Shown: positions 51,019-59,687, numbered from the stretch's first letter. The stretch: DNA of 64,000 nt from Streptomyces sp. NBC_01498 (GCF_036327775.1 NZ_CP109598.1:2914001-2978000), one strand, 5' to 3'. Numbers and translations are program-made. Notes: generated from the sequence alone by a model not told the origin.

Positions 51019-51390
51019 ATGAGAGTCATTCGCGCCCTGACCACCCTGAGCGCGGCGGCGCTGGCCGCTGTGTTTCCCGCCAGTGGCGCCGCCGCTGACG
51101 AGACCCACACGAACTCGCACAACGGCGGCTTCACCGTGCTCTCGATCGGCCAGATCGACGACCCCGCCGAGGACGTGCTGGAGCACGCCACGATCTTCGG
51201 CGAGACCAACATGATCGAGGGCGCCGAGCCCCCGGAGGCCCCCGAACCGGCCGAAGCCCCGGAGGCTCCGGACGCACCGGACACACCCGACGCACCCGAT
51301 GCCCCCGAACCGGCCGAAGCCCCGGAGGCTCCGGACGCACCGGACACACCTGAGGCGCCGGAGACTCCCGAGGCCCCGGACACCGCCTAG
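51019..51390 (+). CDS. Secreted repetitive Pro/Glu/Asp/Ala-rich protein
   Basis: The 123-aa protein has a signal peptide (ALTTLSAAALAAVFPASGAA), a short conserved-looking segment (GGFTVLSIGQIDDPAEDVLE), then a long tail of EAPEAPDAPDTP repeats. Its DNA has a 63-bp direct repeat (51241 and 51304). It is probably exported and negatively charged. It is convergent with a hydrolase gene, and the two stops share the palindromic CTAG at 51387-51390. Confidence 0.7.
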   Translation: MRVIRALTTLSAAALAAVFPASGAAADETHTNSHNGGFTVLSIGQIDDPAEDVLEHATIFGETNMIEGAEPPEAPEPAEAPEAPDAPDTPDAPDAPEPAEAPEAPDAPDTPEAPETPEAPDTA

Positions 51391-52220
51391 GACTTCTCCA
51401 CCTGGTCGTAGAAGTCGAGAACGCGGGGAAGTACGACGTCCGGGGCTTCGAGGATGGGGCTGTGACCGATCTTCTCCAGGCGCCACAGGGTGGCGTTCGG
51501 CAGGTGCTCGGCCATTTCGTCCTGCCACGGGACGGGACGCGGTTTGTCCTCCTCGCCGGACACGATGAAGACCGGCGCGCTGATCCGCGGCAGCAGGTGC
51601 ACGGCGGTGCCGCGCTCGATGACACCCGCCATCGCGGGGCGCAGGGTCCTGGGTACTTCGGCGATCCGCGACTCCCACAGCGCGACGATGTCCCGTTTGG
51701 CTGGGTCGTCGCGCGTGGTGGCGCCGAACATGATCTCCATGGTCTCCTGGAGCACGTCACCGACGAAGCCCTGGCGGCCGACCTTGTCGACCCACTCGCG
51801 GAAGACGACGAGTTGACCGGCGGGCTCGGAACAGGCAGACGAGCCGAGGGCGACCATCGACCTGATCAGTCCGGGCCGGGCCGCGGCCACCCGGAAGCCC
51901 ACGTCACCGCCCATGGACTGGGCGAGCAGGTGCACCTGCTCCAGGCCCAGGGCTTCCGCCAGCGCGATGACGTCGGCGGTGACGGTGTCCAGATGGATGA
52001 AGTCGCCCTCGGCCGCGGCGCTCCCGCCCTGACCGCGGAAGTCCGGGCGGATCACCCGGTAGCTACCGGCGGCGGCGTCCTTGAAGCCCTCGAACATGCG
52101 GCCGTCGAGGAACAGCGAGTGGAGGGCCAGGACGACGGGAAGGTTCTCCTCGCCGGTGTCACGGACCAAGAGCTCCGTTCCGTTGACCTTGATCCGCTTC
52201 TCGGTTTCGGTGCTGCTCAT
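51387..52220 (-). CDS. Alpha/beta hydrolase
   Basis: This 277-aa hydrolase has the nucleophile elbow AQSMGGDVGF, an oxyanion segment ALHSLFLDGR, PDFRGQG and the late H in LEKIGHSPILEAPD. The ribosome site GAGAGG lies upstream of the ATG. It begins 53 bp after the ABC permease gene in the same direction and probably belongs to that operon. The substrate is unknown; meta-cleavage or lactone hydrolysis is possible. Confidence 0.9.
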   Translation of the reverse strand: MSSTETEKRIKVNGTELLVRDTGEENLPVVLALHSLFLDGRMFEGFKDAAAGSYRVIRPDFRGQGGSAAAEGDFIHLDTVTADVIALAEALGLEQVHLLAQSMGGDVGFRVAAARPGLIRSMVALGSSACSEPAGQLVVFREWVDKVGRQGFVGDVLQETMEIMFGATTRDDPAKRDIVALWESRIAEVPRTLRPAMAGVIERGTAVHLLPRISAPVFIVSGEEDKPRPVPWQDEMAEHLPNATLWRLEKIGHSPILEAPDVVLPRVLDFYDQVEKS

Positions 52221-52273
52221 GGGATGCCTCTCGCAACGGTGGGACGGGAAACGGGTGCGTACGCCTGGGGCCG

Positions 52274-53296
52274 TCAGCGCCGGGCCGAGTCGAGCAGCAT
52301 GCGCCGGCTGGTGCTGCTCAAGGCGGTGGCGGCGACCAGGATTCCGCCCTGGAAGAGGAACTGGACGTAGGACTCGGCGCCCAGCAGGGACAGGCCGTTG
52401 AAGGTGACGGTGACGATGAGCACGCCCACGAGCGTGCCCACGATGTGGAATTCACCGTCCCTGACCACGGACGCGCCCAGGAACACCGCCGCGAACGCGT
52501 TCAGCAGATAGCCGTCACCGGCCGTCACCTGCCCGCTGCCGATGCGCGCCGACAGCAGGACGCCCGCCAGGCCCGCGCACAGTCCGCAGATCACAAAGGC
52601 GATCACGGTGATGCGGGCCACCCGTACGCCGGCCATGCGGGCGGCCACCTGGTTGGTGCCCACCGCCCGCATGTGGTGCCCCAGCAGCGTGAAGTTCAGC
52701 GCGACCCACAGACCGCCGAGCACGGCCGCGGCGAGGATGACGGGCGCGGGGACGCCCAGCACCGAGCCGCGCGCGATCTCCGTGAAGGGTCCGGAATCGA
52801 GAGTGATGGGTGTGCCGCTGGAATACGCGTAGTTGAGGCCCAGCAGCATGGTGCTGGTGCCCAGGGTGGCGACGATCGGGTCGATGCGCAGCTGCGCGAC
52901 GAGCAGCCCGTTGACCAGCCCGATGATTCCGGCCGCCGCGAGGGCGAGCAGGATGGCGGCGAACCAGGGCAGTCCGCCGCGCTCCAGGAAGCCGACCGCC
53001 AGGATGCCGGAGAGACTGACCACGGCCGCGAAGCTGAGGTCGAACTTGCCCGCCACCAGCGGCAGGGTGAGGCCGCCGGCGACGACGGCCAGGGTGGCGC
53101 TCTGGTTGAGGATGTTCAGCAGGTTCTGACCGGTCAGGAACGTCGGACCGGCGGCGGTGAAGCCGATCAGGAGCAGGACGAGGACGCCGGGGGTTCCGTA
53201 CCTGCCCGTCAGAACCAGAACGCGCTGTGCGCCGCCCCGTGCGGCGGCCCCCTGGGCGGCCGGCGACTTCGCCGCTTGTTCGATGGTGCCTTCCAT
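52274..53296 (-). CDS. Sugar-type ABC transporter permease (RbsC-like)
   Basis: A 340-aa permease of the CUT2/RbsC class with about ten hydrophobic helices. Examples are VLVLLLIGFTAAGPTFLTG, LAVVAGGLTLPLVAGKFDLS (family motif), LNYAYSSGTP and GVRVARITVIAFVICGLCAG. It should form the membrane channel with the ATPase at 53398 and the binding lipoprotein at 54996. The ATG at 53296 is chosen; upstream reading frame is shadow. Confidence 0.93.
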   Translation of the reverse strand: MEGTIEQAAKSPAAQGAAARGGAQRVLVLTGRYGTPGVLVLLLIGFTAAGPTFLTGQNLLNILNQSATLAVVAGGLTLPLVAGKFDLSFAAVVSLSGILAVGFLERGGLPWFAAILLALAAAGIIGLVNGLLVAQLRIDPIVATLGTSTMLLGLNYAYSSGTPITLDSGPFTEIARGSVLGVPAPVILAAAVLGGLWVALNFTLLGHHMRAVGTNQVAARMAGVRVARITVIAFVICGLCAGLAGVLLSARIGSGQVTAGDGYLLNAFAAVFLGASVVRDGEFHIVGTLVGVLIVTVTFNGLSLLGAESYVQFLFQGGILVAATALSSTSRRMLLDSARR

Positions 53297-53326
53297 GGCG
53301 GGGTTCTCCAGTTTCTCGGTTCGCCC

Positions 53327-53388
53327 GGTTTCCCGGCTTTCTCGGTCGCGTTCTCGGTTCTCCGGGTTTCCCGGCTTTCTCGGTCGCG
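53327..53388. repeat. 24-bp direct repeat between permease and ATPase genes
   Basis: A 24-bp unit beginning GGTTTCCCGGCTTTCTCGG occurs at 53327-53350 and again at 53365-53388, in the 101-bp gap between the two transporter genes. It may affect translation or mRNA stability; no more can be said. Confidence 0.6.
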
Positions 53389-53397
53389 CGGCGTGGC

Positions 53398-54993
53398 TCA
53401 CGCGTAGCAGAGGCGCAGCATGTTCCGGACGGTGATCTCGTCCGACGTCAGCTCGCCGACGATGTGGCCCTCGGCCATGACGAGGACGCGGTCGCACTCG
53501 AGAAGTTCTTCGAACTCCGAGGAGATGACGAGGACGGCGGAACCGGACTCGTTCGCCGCGCGGATCCGTGCGTAGATGTCGGCGCGCGCGCCCACGTCCA
53601 CGCCGCGGGTGGGTTCGTCCAGGATCAGGATCTTCGGATCGGTGGCCAGCCAGCGGCCCATGACGACCTTCTGCTGGTTGCCCCCGCTGAGGCCGACGAC
53701 CGGTCGGCGGGCATCGGCCGTCTTGATGCCGAGGGCGCGGCAGGTGGCGTTCGCGGCGGCCCGGGACGCGCGGGGGCGGATGAACGGCAGCCACCGGCCG
53801 AGGCGGCGGCGGTGCCATGTCGTGATGTGGAGGTTCTCCTCGACCGAATGTGTGAGGAAGAGTGCCTCGGACCGCCGTTCCTCGGGGACGTACGCGACAC
53901 CCCGCTCAATGGCGTGCGCGATGGTGCGCGGCCGGTACGGCTCGCCGTCCAGCACCATGGTGCCGCTGTCGGGGCGATCCGCGCCGAAGATCAGCCGGGC
54001 CAGCTCCGTACGTCCGGAGCCGACGAGGCCGGCGATACCGAGGGCCTCGCCCCGGTGAAGCGTGAGGGACACGTCGCGGACGGTCCGTCCACGGCCGATG
54101 CCCCGCAGGCTCAGGGCGGCTTCGGCGCGCTCCGCCGGCTCGAAGGCCGTGACACCGGCACCGGGCGTGACGTCGTGGCCGACGATGGCACGGACGAGTG
54201 CTTCGCGGGTGATCTCCGCCCGGGGCAGCGACAGGGAGACCGATCCGTCCTTGAAGGCGGTGACCCGGTCGCACACCTCCGTCACCTCGTCGAGCCGGTG
54301 GCTGATGAACACCACGGCCACACCGGAGGCGGCCAGTTCACGGGTGACCCCGAGGAGCTTGGCCGCCTCCTCGGCGTCCAGGGAGGCGGTCGGCTCGTCC
54401 ATGGCGATGAGGGCCCGGTCCTCGACCAGGGCTCGCGCGATGGTGACGAGCCATTGCTGATGCACCGTCAGTCCGGCGACGGGGACGTCGAGCGGGAAGT
54501 CGATCCCGACCCGGCGGGCGGCCCGGAGCACCGCGCCGGGGACACCCCCGAATCGCCGAGGGCTCAGCATCGAGCCCTTGTGGCTGCCGAGCATGATGTT
54601 CTGCGACCCGGTGAAGGACGTCACCAGGTTCAGCTCCTGGTGGATGAAGGCCAGTCCGAGGCCGGCCGCGTCGGCCGGACCGTGGAGCTGGGTGACCGCG
54701 CCGTCGACCAGGACGTCGCCCGCGTCGGGCTGCTCCAGACCGGCCAGGCAGCGGATCAGCGTGGACTTGCCGGCGCCGTTGGCTCCGACGAGCCCGTGGA
54801 TCTCGCCGCGCCGGAAGGAGACGTCGACGCCGCGCAGGGCGCGGATGGCACCGTACGCCTTCGTGAGTCCCCGCACCCGGACCAGGGGGTCCGTCCGGCC
54901 GCCCGGTGCCGGCTCCCCGGCGCCGGGCGGCGTCAGGGCCTGAGCCGCCGTCGGTGGCATCGGTGGCGGAGCCGGCGTCGGTGACGCTGTCAT
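53398..54993 (-). CDS. Sugar ABC transporter ATP-binding protein (RbsA/MglA-like, two NBDs)
   Basis: The 531-aa protein carries two fused ATPase domains. The first has Walker A GANGAGKST and Walker B LIAMDEPT, with its signature reading LTVHQQ instead of LSGGQ, as is common in this class. The second has GLVGSGRTEL, LSGGNQQK and ILILDEPTRGVDVGA. It powers the CUT2 transporter. The ATG at 54993 is two bases after the stop of the binding protein gene. Confidence 0.94.
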   Translation of the reverse strand: MTASPTPAPPPMPPTAAQALTPPGAGEPAPGGRTDPLVRVRGLTKAYGAIRALRGVDVSFRRGEIHGLVGANGAGKSTLIRCLAGLEQPDAGDVLVDGAVTQLHGPADAAGLGLAFIHQELNLVTSFTGSQNIMLGSHKGSMLSPRRFGGVPGAVLRAARRVGIDFPLDVPVAGLTVHQQWLVTIARALVEDRALIAMDEPTASLDAEEAAKLLGVTRELAASGVAVVFISHRLDEVTEVCDRVTAFKDGSVSLSLPRAEITREALVRAIVGHDVTPGAGVTAFEPAERAEAALSLRGIGRGRTVRDVSLTLHRGEALGIAGLVGSGRTELARLIFGADRPDSGTMVLDGEPYRPRTIAHAIERGVAYVPEERRSEALFLTHSVEENLHITTWHRRRLGRWLPFIRPRASRAAANATCRALGIKTADARRPVVGLSGGNQQKVVMGRWLATDPKILILDEPTRGVDVGARADIYARIRAANESGSAVLVISSEFEELLECDRVLVMAEGHIVGELTSDEITVRNMLRLCYA

Positions 54994-54995
54994 GG

Positions 54996-55955
54996 CTACT
55001 TCCTCAACTCGGGGTGTTCGGCCAGGAAGTCGTCCACGTTGGACTTGTCGACGATCTTGTAGTCGCCGTCGATCTCGACCGGCTCGAAGTCGTCGGGGGC
55101 GGCCCAGAACTTCTCCAGCAGCTCGGCTATCTCGCGCCCCTGGGACGGTCCGTCGATCCACTCGGTCGCGGTCAGCTTCCCGGCCTTGACCAGGGACAGG
55201 GCCTCGGCGGTGCCGTTGAGGCCGTATGCCTTGACGTCGGTGCGGCCGAGCTGCTGAAGGGCTGCGGCGGCGCCCGTCGCCGGGTCGTCGAAACAGGCCC
55301 ACACGGCGAGCTTGCCGCCCTTGGGGTGGGCCTGGGCCCACGCCTGCGTCGCCTTGTCCGCCGACTCGACCTGGCCGGGGATGGTGATCTGCTGGGCGTC
55401 GACCGTGATGTCCGTCTTCGCGACCGCCTCCTCCAGTGCCTTCTCACGGCGCTGGCAGGGCAGTCCGGGACGGTAGCCGAGCGCCAGCAGCGCGCCCTCG
55501 CCCCCGAGGTCGTCCACCACCCGCTGTGCCATCGGCCCGCCGATGGACACGTCCGCGGCGATGGGCACGCCCGTGCCGAGGCCGCCTCCCCAGTTGGCGA
55601 CGGGGATGCCCGCGGACCGCGCCGAGGCGACGCCCGACGCGAGGGCCTCGGTGGGGAACACGGAGATGGCGATGGCGTCGACGCCCTTGGTGGCCAGGTT
55701 GGTCAGCGCGGTGTTGGCGGCGTCGACGCTGCCATTGGCGTCCACCTCCGTCACCTTCCAGCCCTTGCTCTTGCCGGCGGCGGCGATGGCGTCGAGAGCG
55801 CTGTTGGCATAGACGTCCGACCCGGAGAACCGGATCAGTCCGACGGTCTTGGCGTCTCCCCCGGCGCCGCCGGCCGGCTCGGCACCACAGCCGGCGAGGG
55901 CAGCGGTCAGGGTGGACATCGCGAGGGTCATGGCGACAGTTGTGCGGCGTTTCAC
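54996..55955 (-). CDS. Periplasmic sugar-binding-like lipoprotein (RbsB-type)
   Basis: A GTG at 55955 with AAGGAG six bases upstream gives 319 aa. It has a lipobox (LTAALAGC, C23) and the periplasmic-binding protein type I fold: VGLIRFSGSDVYANSALDAI, GVDAIAISVFPTEALASGV, and late WIDGPSQGREIAELL. It captures the ligand for the CUT2 transporter outside the cell. The ligand is unknown. It is the first gene of the operon, and two ATGGATCCAT sites lie upstream. Confidence 0.92.
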   Translation of the reverse strand: MKRRTTVAMTLAMSTLTAALAGCGAEPAGGAGGDAKTVGLIRFSGSDVYANSALDAIAAAGKSKGWKVTEVDANGSVDAANTALTNLATKGVDAIAISVFPTEALASGVASARSAGIPVANWGGGLGTGVPIAADVSIGGPMAQRVVDDLGGEGALLALGYRPGLPCQRREKALEEAVAKTDITVDAQQITIPGQVESADKATQAWAQAHPKGGKLAVWACFDDPATGAAAALQQLGRTDVKAYGLNGTAEALSLVKAGKLTATEWIDGPSQGREIAELLEKFWAAPDDFEPVEIDGDYKIVDKSNVDDFLAEHPELRK

Positions 55956-56143
55956 GGCGCGCTCCTTCGGAGAAGCGGCGGAGTCCGCCGATGCGAGGGC
56001 ATGGGCGGGACTGCGCGGCCTGAGGGTGTGGGTCCGGGGCGACAGCCCGGGTGGGGTGCGTTCTCGTCGCCGTGGTGGGCCGGGTGGGGCATGAGCCACG
56101 ACGCGGGTGACGGGGATCTTCCGCCGAGCGGGGCATCCATCAA

Positions 56144-56153
56144 ATGGATCCAT
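56144..56153. promoter_or_regulatory. ATGGATCCAT operator site 1
   Basis: The palindrome ATGGATCCAT lies 189 bp upstream of the binding-protein GTG, in the ABC transporter promoter region. A half site (CATCCAT) lies just before it. It is one of four identical sites in the locus. Confidence 0.65.
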
Positions 56154-56258
56154 CAGTGAAGAACCCTTTGGCATTCCCGAGATTCCACCTTGAATCACCC
56201 CACGTCAATCGCCAGCATGGAACAATATCGGTCACGATTCGGCAACGTGATCAACTTT

Positions 56259-56268
56259 ATGGATCCAT
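56259..56268. promoter_or_regulatory. ATGGATCCAT operator site 2
   Basis: A second identical palindrome in the same region, 115 bp from the first, flanked by A/T (TTTATGGATCCATATT). Two sites 11 helical turns apart suit cooperative binding or looping. Confidence 0.65.
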
Positions 56269-56541
56269 ATTGGCCATGGACGTGATGGGCGCCCCGGGTC
56301 GCGGGACGGCTTGTCAAGGCAGGGGAAAAGGGGCGGTCGTCCGCACCGCGGCCCGCCTGGAAGTGGACGGGGACAGGTGGACGAAGCTCGCCCGGACGTC
56401 GACGGGGACAGGCGAACGAAGCTCGCCCGGCAGTGGACGAACGCAGGTGAACGAAGCCGTGCGAAAGCGGGGTGCGCCGGCTGATGGTGCCGTTGTCCGG
56501 CTGCGCGGCCACCGGGCCGCTCAGCTGTTTCTACTCGGCTT

Positions 56542-57204
56542 CTACTCGGCGAACAGTTCCGGATGGCGGGAGAGCGCGAGCCGCGTACGGCGGATATGCC
56601 CCGCCAGGAAGCGTTCGGCGTCGACCGGATCGCCTCGTTTGATCGCCTCTATGATCAGCCGATGCTCGAAATTGATCAGCTCGCGCCCGGTCGGATCAAT
56701 GAGATGGGCGTACGCGCGCCGGTAATGCTGGGTCGTATTCCAGAAACGCCGCACCATCGTGCGGAGCTGTTCATCGACGCAGCCCGAGTACGTGATCAGG
56801 TGAAGCTCTCTGTCGAGACTGAGGAAAAGGTCGACATCGTCGTTCGCCTCGATCTCACGCTGGATTTCGTCCAGCCTTGTGAAGTCGTCCGACGTGAGAT
56901 TCGGGATCGACTCGCTGAGAGTCAGCGGCTCCACCCGCTCCCTCAGCTTGTACGTCGCCTGGCATTCGGCAAGGTCCATCTGGGAGACCCACGCCCCGCT
57001 GTTCGCCTTGAGGACGATCAGACCCTCGGACTCCAGGATCCGCAGGGCCTCGCGGACCGGCAGCCGGCTGGAGCCGAAGGACGCCGCGACTTCCTCCTGC
57101 ATGATCCTCGCGCCGGGGCGCAGTTTCCCCAGGAGAATCTGCTTGCGCAGCGTGTCGGCGACCCGCTGACTGGCGACCGAGGACGAACCGTCGATGCCTG
57201 GCAT
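56542..57204 (-). CDS. GntR-family regulator with FCD domain
   Basis: The ATG at 57204 with GGGAG three bases away gives 220 aa; a start 24 bp upstream lacks a site. The N-terminal winged helix (VADTLRKQILLGKLRPGARI, FGSSRLPVREALRILESEGL) is followed by an all-helical FCD domain. Its metal-type residues include D, H and H in SLDRELHLITYSGC, NFEHRLIIEAI and LAGHIRRTRL. It probably binds the ATGGATCCAT sites and responds to a pathway acid. It is the last gene of the minus-strand group that begins at 59561. Confidence 0.92.
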   Translation of the reverse strand: MPGIDGSSSVASQRVADTLRKQILLGKLRPGARIMQEEVAASFGSSRLPVREALRILESEGLIVLKANSGAWVSQMDLAECQATYKLRERVEPLTLSESIPNLTSDDFTRLDEIQREIEANDDVDLFLSLDRELHLITYSGCVDEQLRTMVRRFWNTTQHYRRAYAHLIDPTGRELINFEHRLIIEAIKRGDPVDAERFLAGHIRRTRLALSRHPELFAE

Positions 57205-57211
57205 GGTCTCC

Positions 57212-57790
57212 CTAACGTGGCGGCTCATCTGGCACTTCAGGTTGCCACAGTCTCACCCCTCGGCCCCCGCGCCCGTCCGGCTGACCGAGCGCCCTCTCGT
57301 ACGCCTTGCCGCGCGGGAAGGAGACGAGTTCGAGCTGCATGCCCCACGGGGTGAGGAAGTACACCCAGCGCTGCCCCTCGCTCGGGCCGGTGCTGTCGGT
57401 GGGCTTCCCCAGGACCGTCACCCGGTGCGCCCGCAGATGGGCGACGGCCGCGTCCAGGTCCTGGACGTAGAAGGCCAGATGGTGGCCGCCGATGTCGCTG
57501 TTGCGCGGCGGGACGGGGTGCTGGTCGGGGGACTCGTACTGGAACACCTCGAAGTTGGGGCCGTTGGCGCAGCGGAAGAAGGCCAGGCCGTGCACCACCG
57601 CCCTCGGGTGGACGTTGAGATGGTCGGCCATCCAGGTGCCGTCGGACCGGAACGGCCCCAGCGTGTAGACGGGTTCGCAGCCGATGACCTCGGTGAAGAA
57701 CGCGGTCGCCGCCTTGAGATCGGGCACCGTGAAGCCGATGTGCTCGACGCCCGCCAGTCCCGGCAGGCCGCGCCGCCCTGCCGGAGTCAC
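57212..57790 (-). CDS. VOC-superfamily protein (extradiol dioxygenase/glyoxalase-like)
   Basis: The 192-aa protein has VOC beta-alpha-beta units: GVEHIGFTVPDLKAATAFFT (H17) and a second half GGHHLAFYVQDLDAAVAHLR with an HH pair, then WVYFLTPWGMQLELVSFP ending in E. These could make a metal site. Its GTG overlaps the stop of the next VOC gene. It is 7 bp from the GntR start. Reaction unknown. Confidence 0.82.
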   Translation of the reverse strand: MTPAGRRGLPGLAGVEHIGFTVPDLKAATAFFTEVIGCEPVYTLGPFRSDGTWMADHLNVHPRAVVHGLAFFRCANGPNFEVFQYESPDQHPVPPRNSDIGGHHLAFYVQDLDAAVAHLRAHRVTVLGKPTDSTGPSEGQRWVYFLTPWGMQLELVSFPRGKAYERALGQPDGRGGRGVRLWQPEVPDEPPR

Positions 57791-58326
57791 CCCCGCCCCC
57801 GGGGCGGTGCTTCGGAGGGCCTGCGGCGCTCGGGCACTTCGATGGCCTCGACGAGCAGACCGACGCTGTCCTGGGTGTCGAAGTACGCGAACCCGCCGTC
57901 ACCGTCCTGCCCGTATCCGCCGCCCGACTGGAGCAGACCGACACCGCTCGCCCGCATCTCGCGGACGGCCGTTTCCGCGGACGGAACCCGGAAGCCCAGG
58001 TGGTGCAGGCCGTAGCCGTGCTCCGCGATCCACTCCGTGTAGATGCTCGGCCCTGCCAGCGACTCGATGAGTTCCACCTGCGGGGCGTCCCCGGTGAGCG
58101 CGACCCGCATCCGGAACGTGCCCGGCTCGCCGCGGTAGGTCAGCCGGGGAACGGTCTCGGGGCCGTAGGTGTAGACGAGCCAGTCGTCGGCTCCCAGCAG
58201 TGCCGACCAGGTGGCGATGCCCGCCGCCAGGTCGGGTACGAGGATGCCGATCTGGGCCACCGGCAGTCCCGCCAGCGGCGCGGGCAGCGTGCCGGGACGC
58301 GGGAGGCCGGCCGAGAGGCCGCTCAT
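57787..58326 (-). CDS. VOC-superfamily protein (methylmalonyl-CoA epimerase-like)
   Basis: The 179-aa protein has the VOC unit VAQIGILVPDLAAGIATWSA with an unusual Q-I at the metal position, then VELIESLAGPSIYTEWI and HGYGLHHLGFRVPSAETAVR. It ends SVGLLVEAIEVPE. Similarity is to the glyoxalase_4/methylmalonyl-CoA epimerase branch. The ATG overlaps the stop of the SCP2-hydrolase gene (TGATG). Confidence 0.8.
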   Translation of the reverse strand: MSGLSAGLPRPGTLPAPLAGLPVAQIGILVPDLAAGIATWSALLGADDWLVYTYGPETVPRLTYRGEPGTFRMRVALTGDAPQVELIESLAGPSIYTEWIAEHGYGLHHLGFRVPSAETAVREMRASGVGLLQSGGGYGQDGDGGFAYFDTQDSVGLLVEAIEVPERRRPSEAPPRGRG

Positions 58327-59561
58327 CACAGGGTCTCCTTGACGAAGTCGCGCACGGCCCGGTTGAACTCGACGGGGTTCTCGATCATCGGGTAGTGGCC
58401 GGTGCCCTCCAGGACCGCGATGCGGCTGCCGGGGATACGGCCGGAGACCTGCTCGACCATGTCCTGCGGGACCAGCCAGTCGGCGTCACCGCGCAGCAGG
58501 AGCACCGGGCTCTGGATACGGCCGACCTGATCGCGGCGGTCGAAGCCCGCGTAGCCGGTGAGGTCGGCGGCGATCACCTCCGGGCAGACCCGGCGCAACT
58601 GCCACACGACCTCGCGCGCCCGGTCGGGCGGCGTACGGTGGCCGGTCATGGAGCGGGACCAGCCCTCCAGGATCTGCGCGCCGTTCAGCAGCAGCATCTC
58701 CAGCAGCGTGTCGCTGACGGTCGGCGTGTGGTCGGAGCCCTCCGCCGAGATGACGGCGCGGTAGAAGCCGGGCCGCCGGGCCGCCAGTTCGAGGACCATG
58801 TTGCCGCCCATCGAGCAGCCGACGACGACCGGGTTCTCCAGGCCGAGGGAGTCGATGAACGCCTCGTTGAAGTCCGCGTGGTCGCTGATGTCGCGGAAGG
58901 CGCCGCCGGCCGGTTCGAGGGTCTTGCCGTGGCCGGGGGCGTCGAGGGAGATGACGCGGAACTCGTCGGACAGCTGCTCCACGACATGGCGGTACATCAG
59001 GGTGTCCTGGCCCGCCGCGTGGACGCAGACGATCGGGATCCCCTCGCCGGCCTCCTCGTAGTACGTCCGCAGTCCGCCGACCTCGATGTAGCGGCCGGTG
59101 ACCGCGGTGTGGCGGCCGGTCTCGGGGGCGGGCGAGTAGGGGCCGGGCGCGGCCGGGGGTCTGCCCGCCGTGGACAGCGCGCCGAGCAGCCGCCACATCG
59201 CCTTGACGTTGCGCATGGCGGCGATGCCGTCGCCCTCCACCGTGATGCGGCCGAGTCCGGGCGACGTGCCCTCGAACCAGTCGGTCCGCCCGTCGATCAC
59301 CCGGCGCCATTCCGCGTCCGGGGCGACGACGGTGATGTCGGCTCCCTGCGGGTGGGTGCCCCGCCGCACCGATACGGCATGCCCGTCACGCGTGTCCACG
59401 GTCCACGAGGCGCGGTCGCCACGGAGCTCGATGCGTGCGGAGAAGTACTTGGCCGCCTCCGTCCACTGGGCGTCCGCGTTGAGTTCGGCCCGTACCGCTT
59501 CCCACCAGGTGTCCTGTTCGAACTCCTGGAGGTCGCTGGGGTCGTTCGGTGTCATCGACAT
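58326..59561 (-). CDS. SCP2-like domain fused to alpha/beta hydrolase
   Basis: The ATG at 59561 has GGAGG six bases upstream (in-frame ATGs three and six codons away are less well placed), giving 411 aa. Residues 10-105 look like an SCP2 sterol-carrier domain (ARIELRGDRASWTVDTRDGH, ADITVVAPDAEWRRVIDGRT, LGRITVEGDGIAAMRNVKAM). From about 135 there is an alpha/beta hydrolase with VCVHAAGQDT, GCSMGGNMVLEL and VLEGTGHYPMIENP. An operator overlaps its upstream region (59574-59583). The hydrophobic pocket of SCP2 suggests a lipophilic substrate. Confidence 0.8.
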   Translation of the reverse strand: MSMTPNDPSDLQEFEQDTWWEAVRAELNADAQWTEAAKYFSARIELRGDRASWTVDTRDGHAVSVRRGTHPQGADITVVAPDAEWRRVIDGRTDWFEGTSPGLGRITVEGDGIAAMRNVKAMWRLLGALSTAGRPPAAPGPYSPAPETGRHTAVTGRYIEVGGLRTYYEEAGEGIPIVCVHAAGQDTLMYRHVVEQLSDEFRVISLDAPGHGKTLEPAGGAFRDISDHADFNEAFIDSLGLENPVVVGCSMGGNMVLELAARRPGFYRAVISAEGSDHTPTVSDTLLEMLLLNGAQILEGWSRSMTGHRTPPDRAREVVWQLRRVCPEVIAADLTGYAGFDRRDQVGRIQSPVLLLRGDADWLVPQDMVEQVSGRIPGSRIAVLEGTGHYPMIENPVEFNRAVRDFVKETL

Positions 59562-59573
59562 GACCATCCTCCA

Positions 59574-59583
59574 ATGGATCCAT
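59574..59583. promoter_or_regulatory. ATGGATCCAT operator site 3
   Basis: The palindrome lies four bases upstream of the ribosome site of the SCP2-hydrolase gene, so a bound regulator would block that transcript's start or early elongation. Confidence 0.65.
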
Positions 59584-59644
59584 GATTGCTCAACGCCGAC
59601 CATCACGCTCTTAACGTGCCTAGTCAATGCCCCGACCTGCAATC

Positions 59645-59670
59645 CTTAAGTAACATATTGGTAACTTAAG
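59645..59670. promoter_or_regulatory. AT-rich inverted repeat between divergent genes
   Basis: CTTAAGT (59645-59651) and ACTTAAG (59664-59670) form an inverted repeat within the AT-rich core (TAACATATTGGTAAC) of the divergent promoter region. It may be a second regulator's site or promoter elements. Confidence 0.4.
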
Positions 59671-59677
59671 CTTGATT

Positions 59678-59687
59678 ATGGATCCAT
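59678..59687. promoter_or_regulatory. ATGGATCCAT operator site 4
   Basis: The fourth identical palindrome lies 80 bp upstream of the E1 gene's GTG on the plus-strand side. It pairs with site 3 to cover both divergent promoters of the catabolic locus. Confidence 0.65.

Larger units (their letters stand above)
55956..56541. other. Regulatory region of the ABC operon plus GntR 3' flank
   Basis: This 586-bp stretch carries two ATGGATCCAT operators and the ABC promoter. From 56366 it has direct repeats of about 35 bp beginning GACGGGGACAGG (56366 and 56401), with a shorter third copy near 56434. Right of it is the gntR stop. No gene was supported. Confidence 0.6.
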
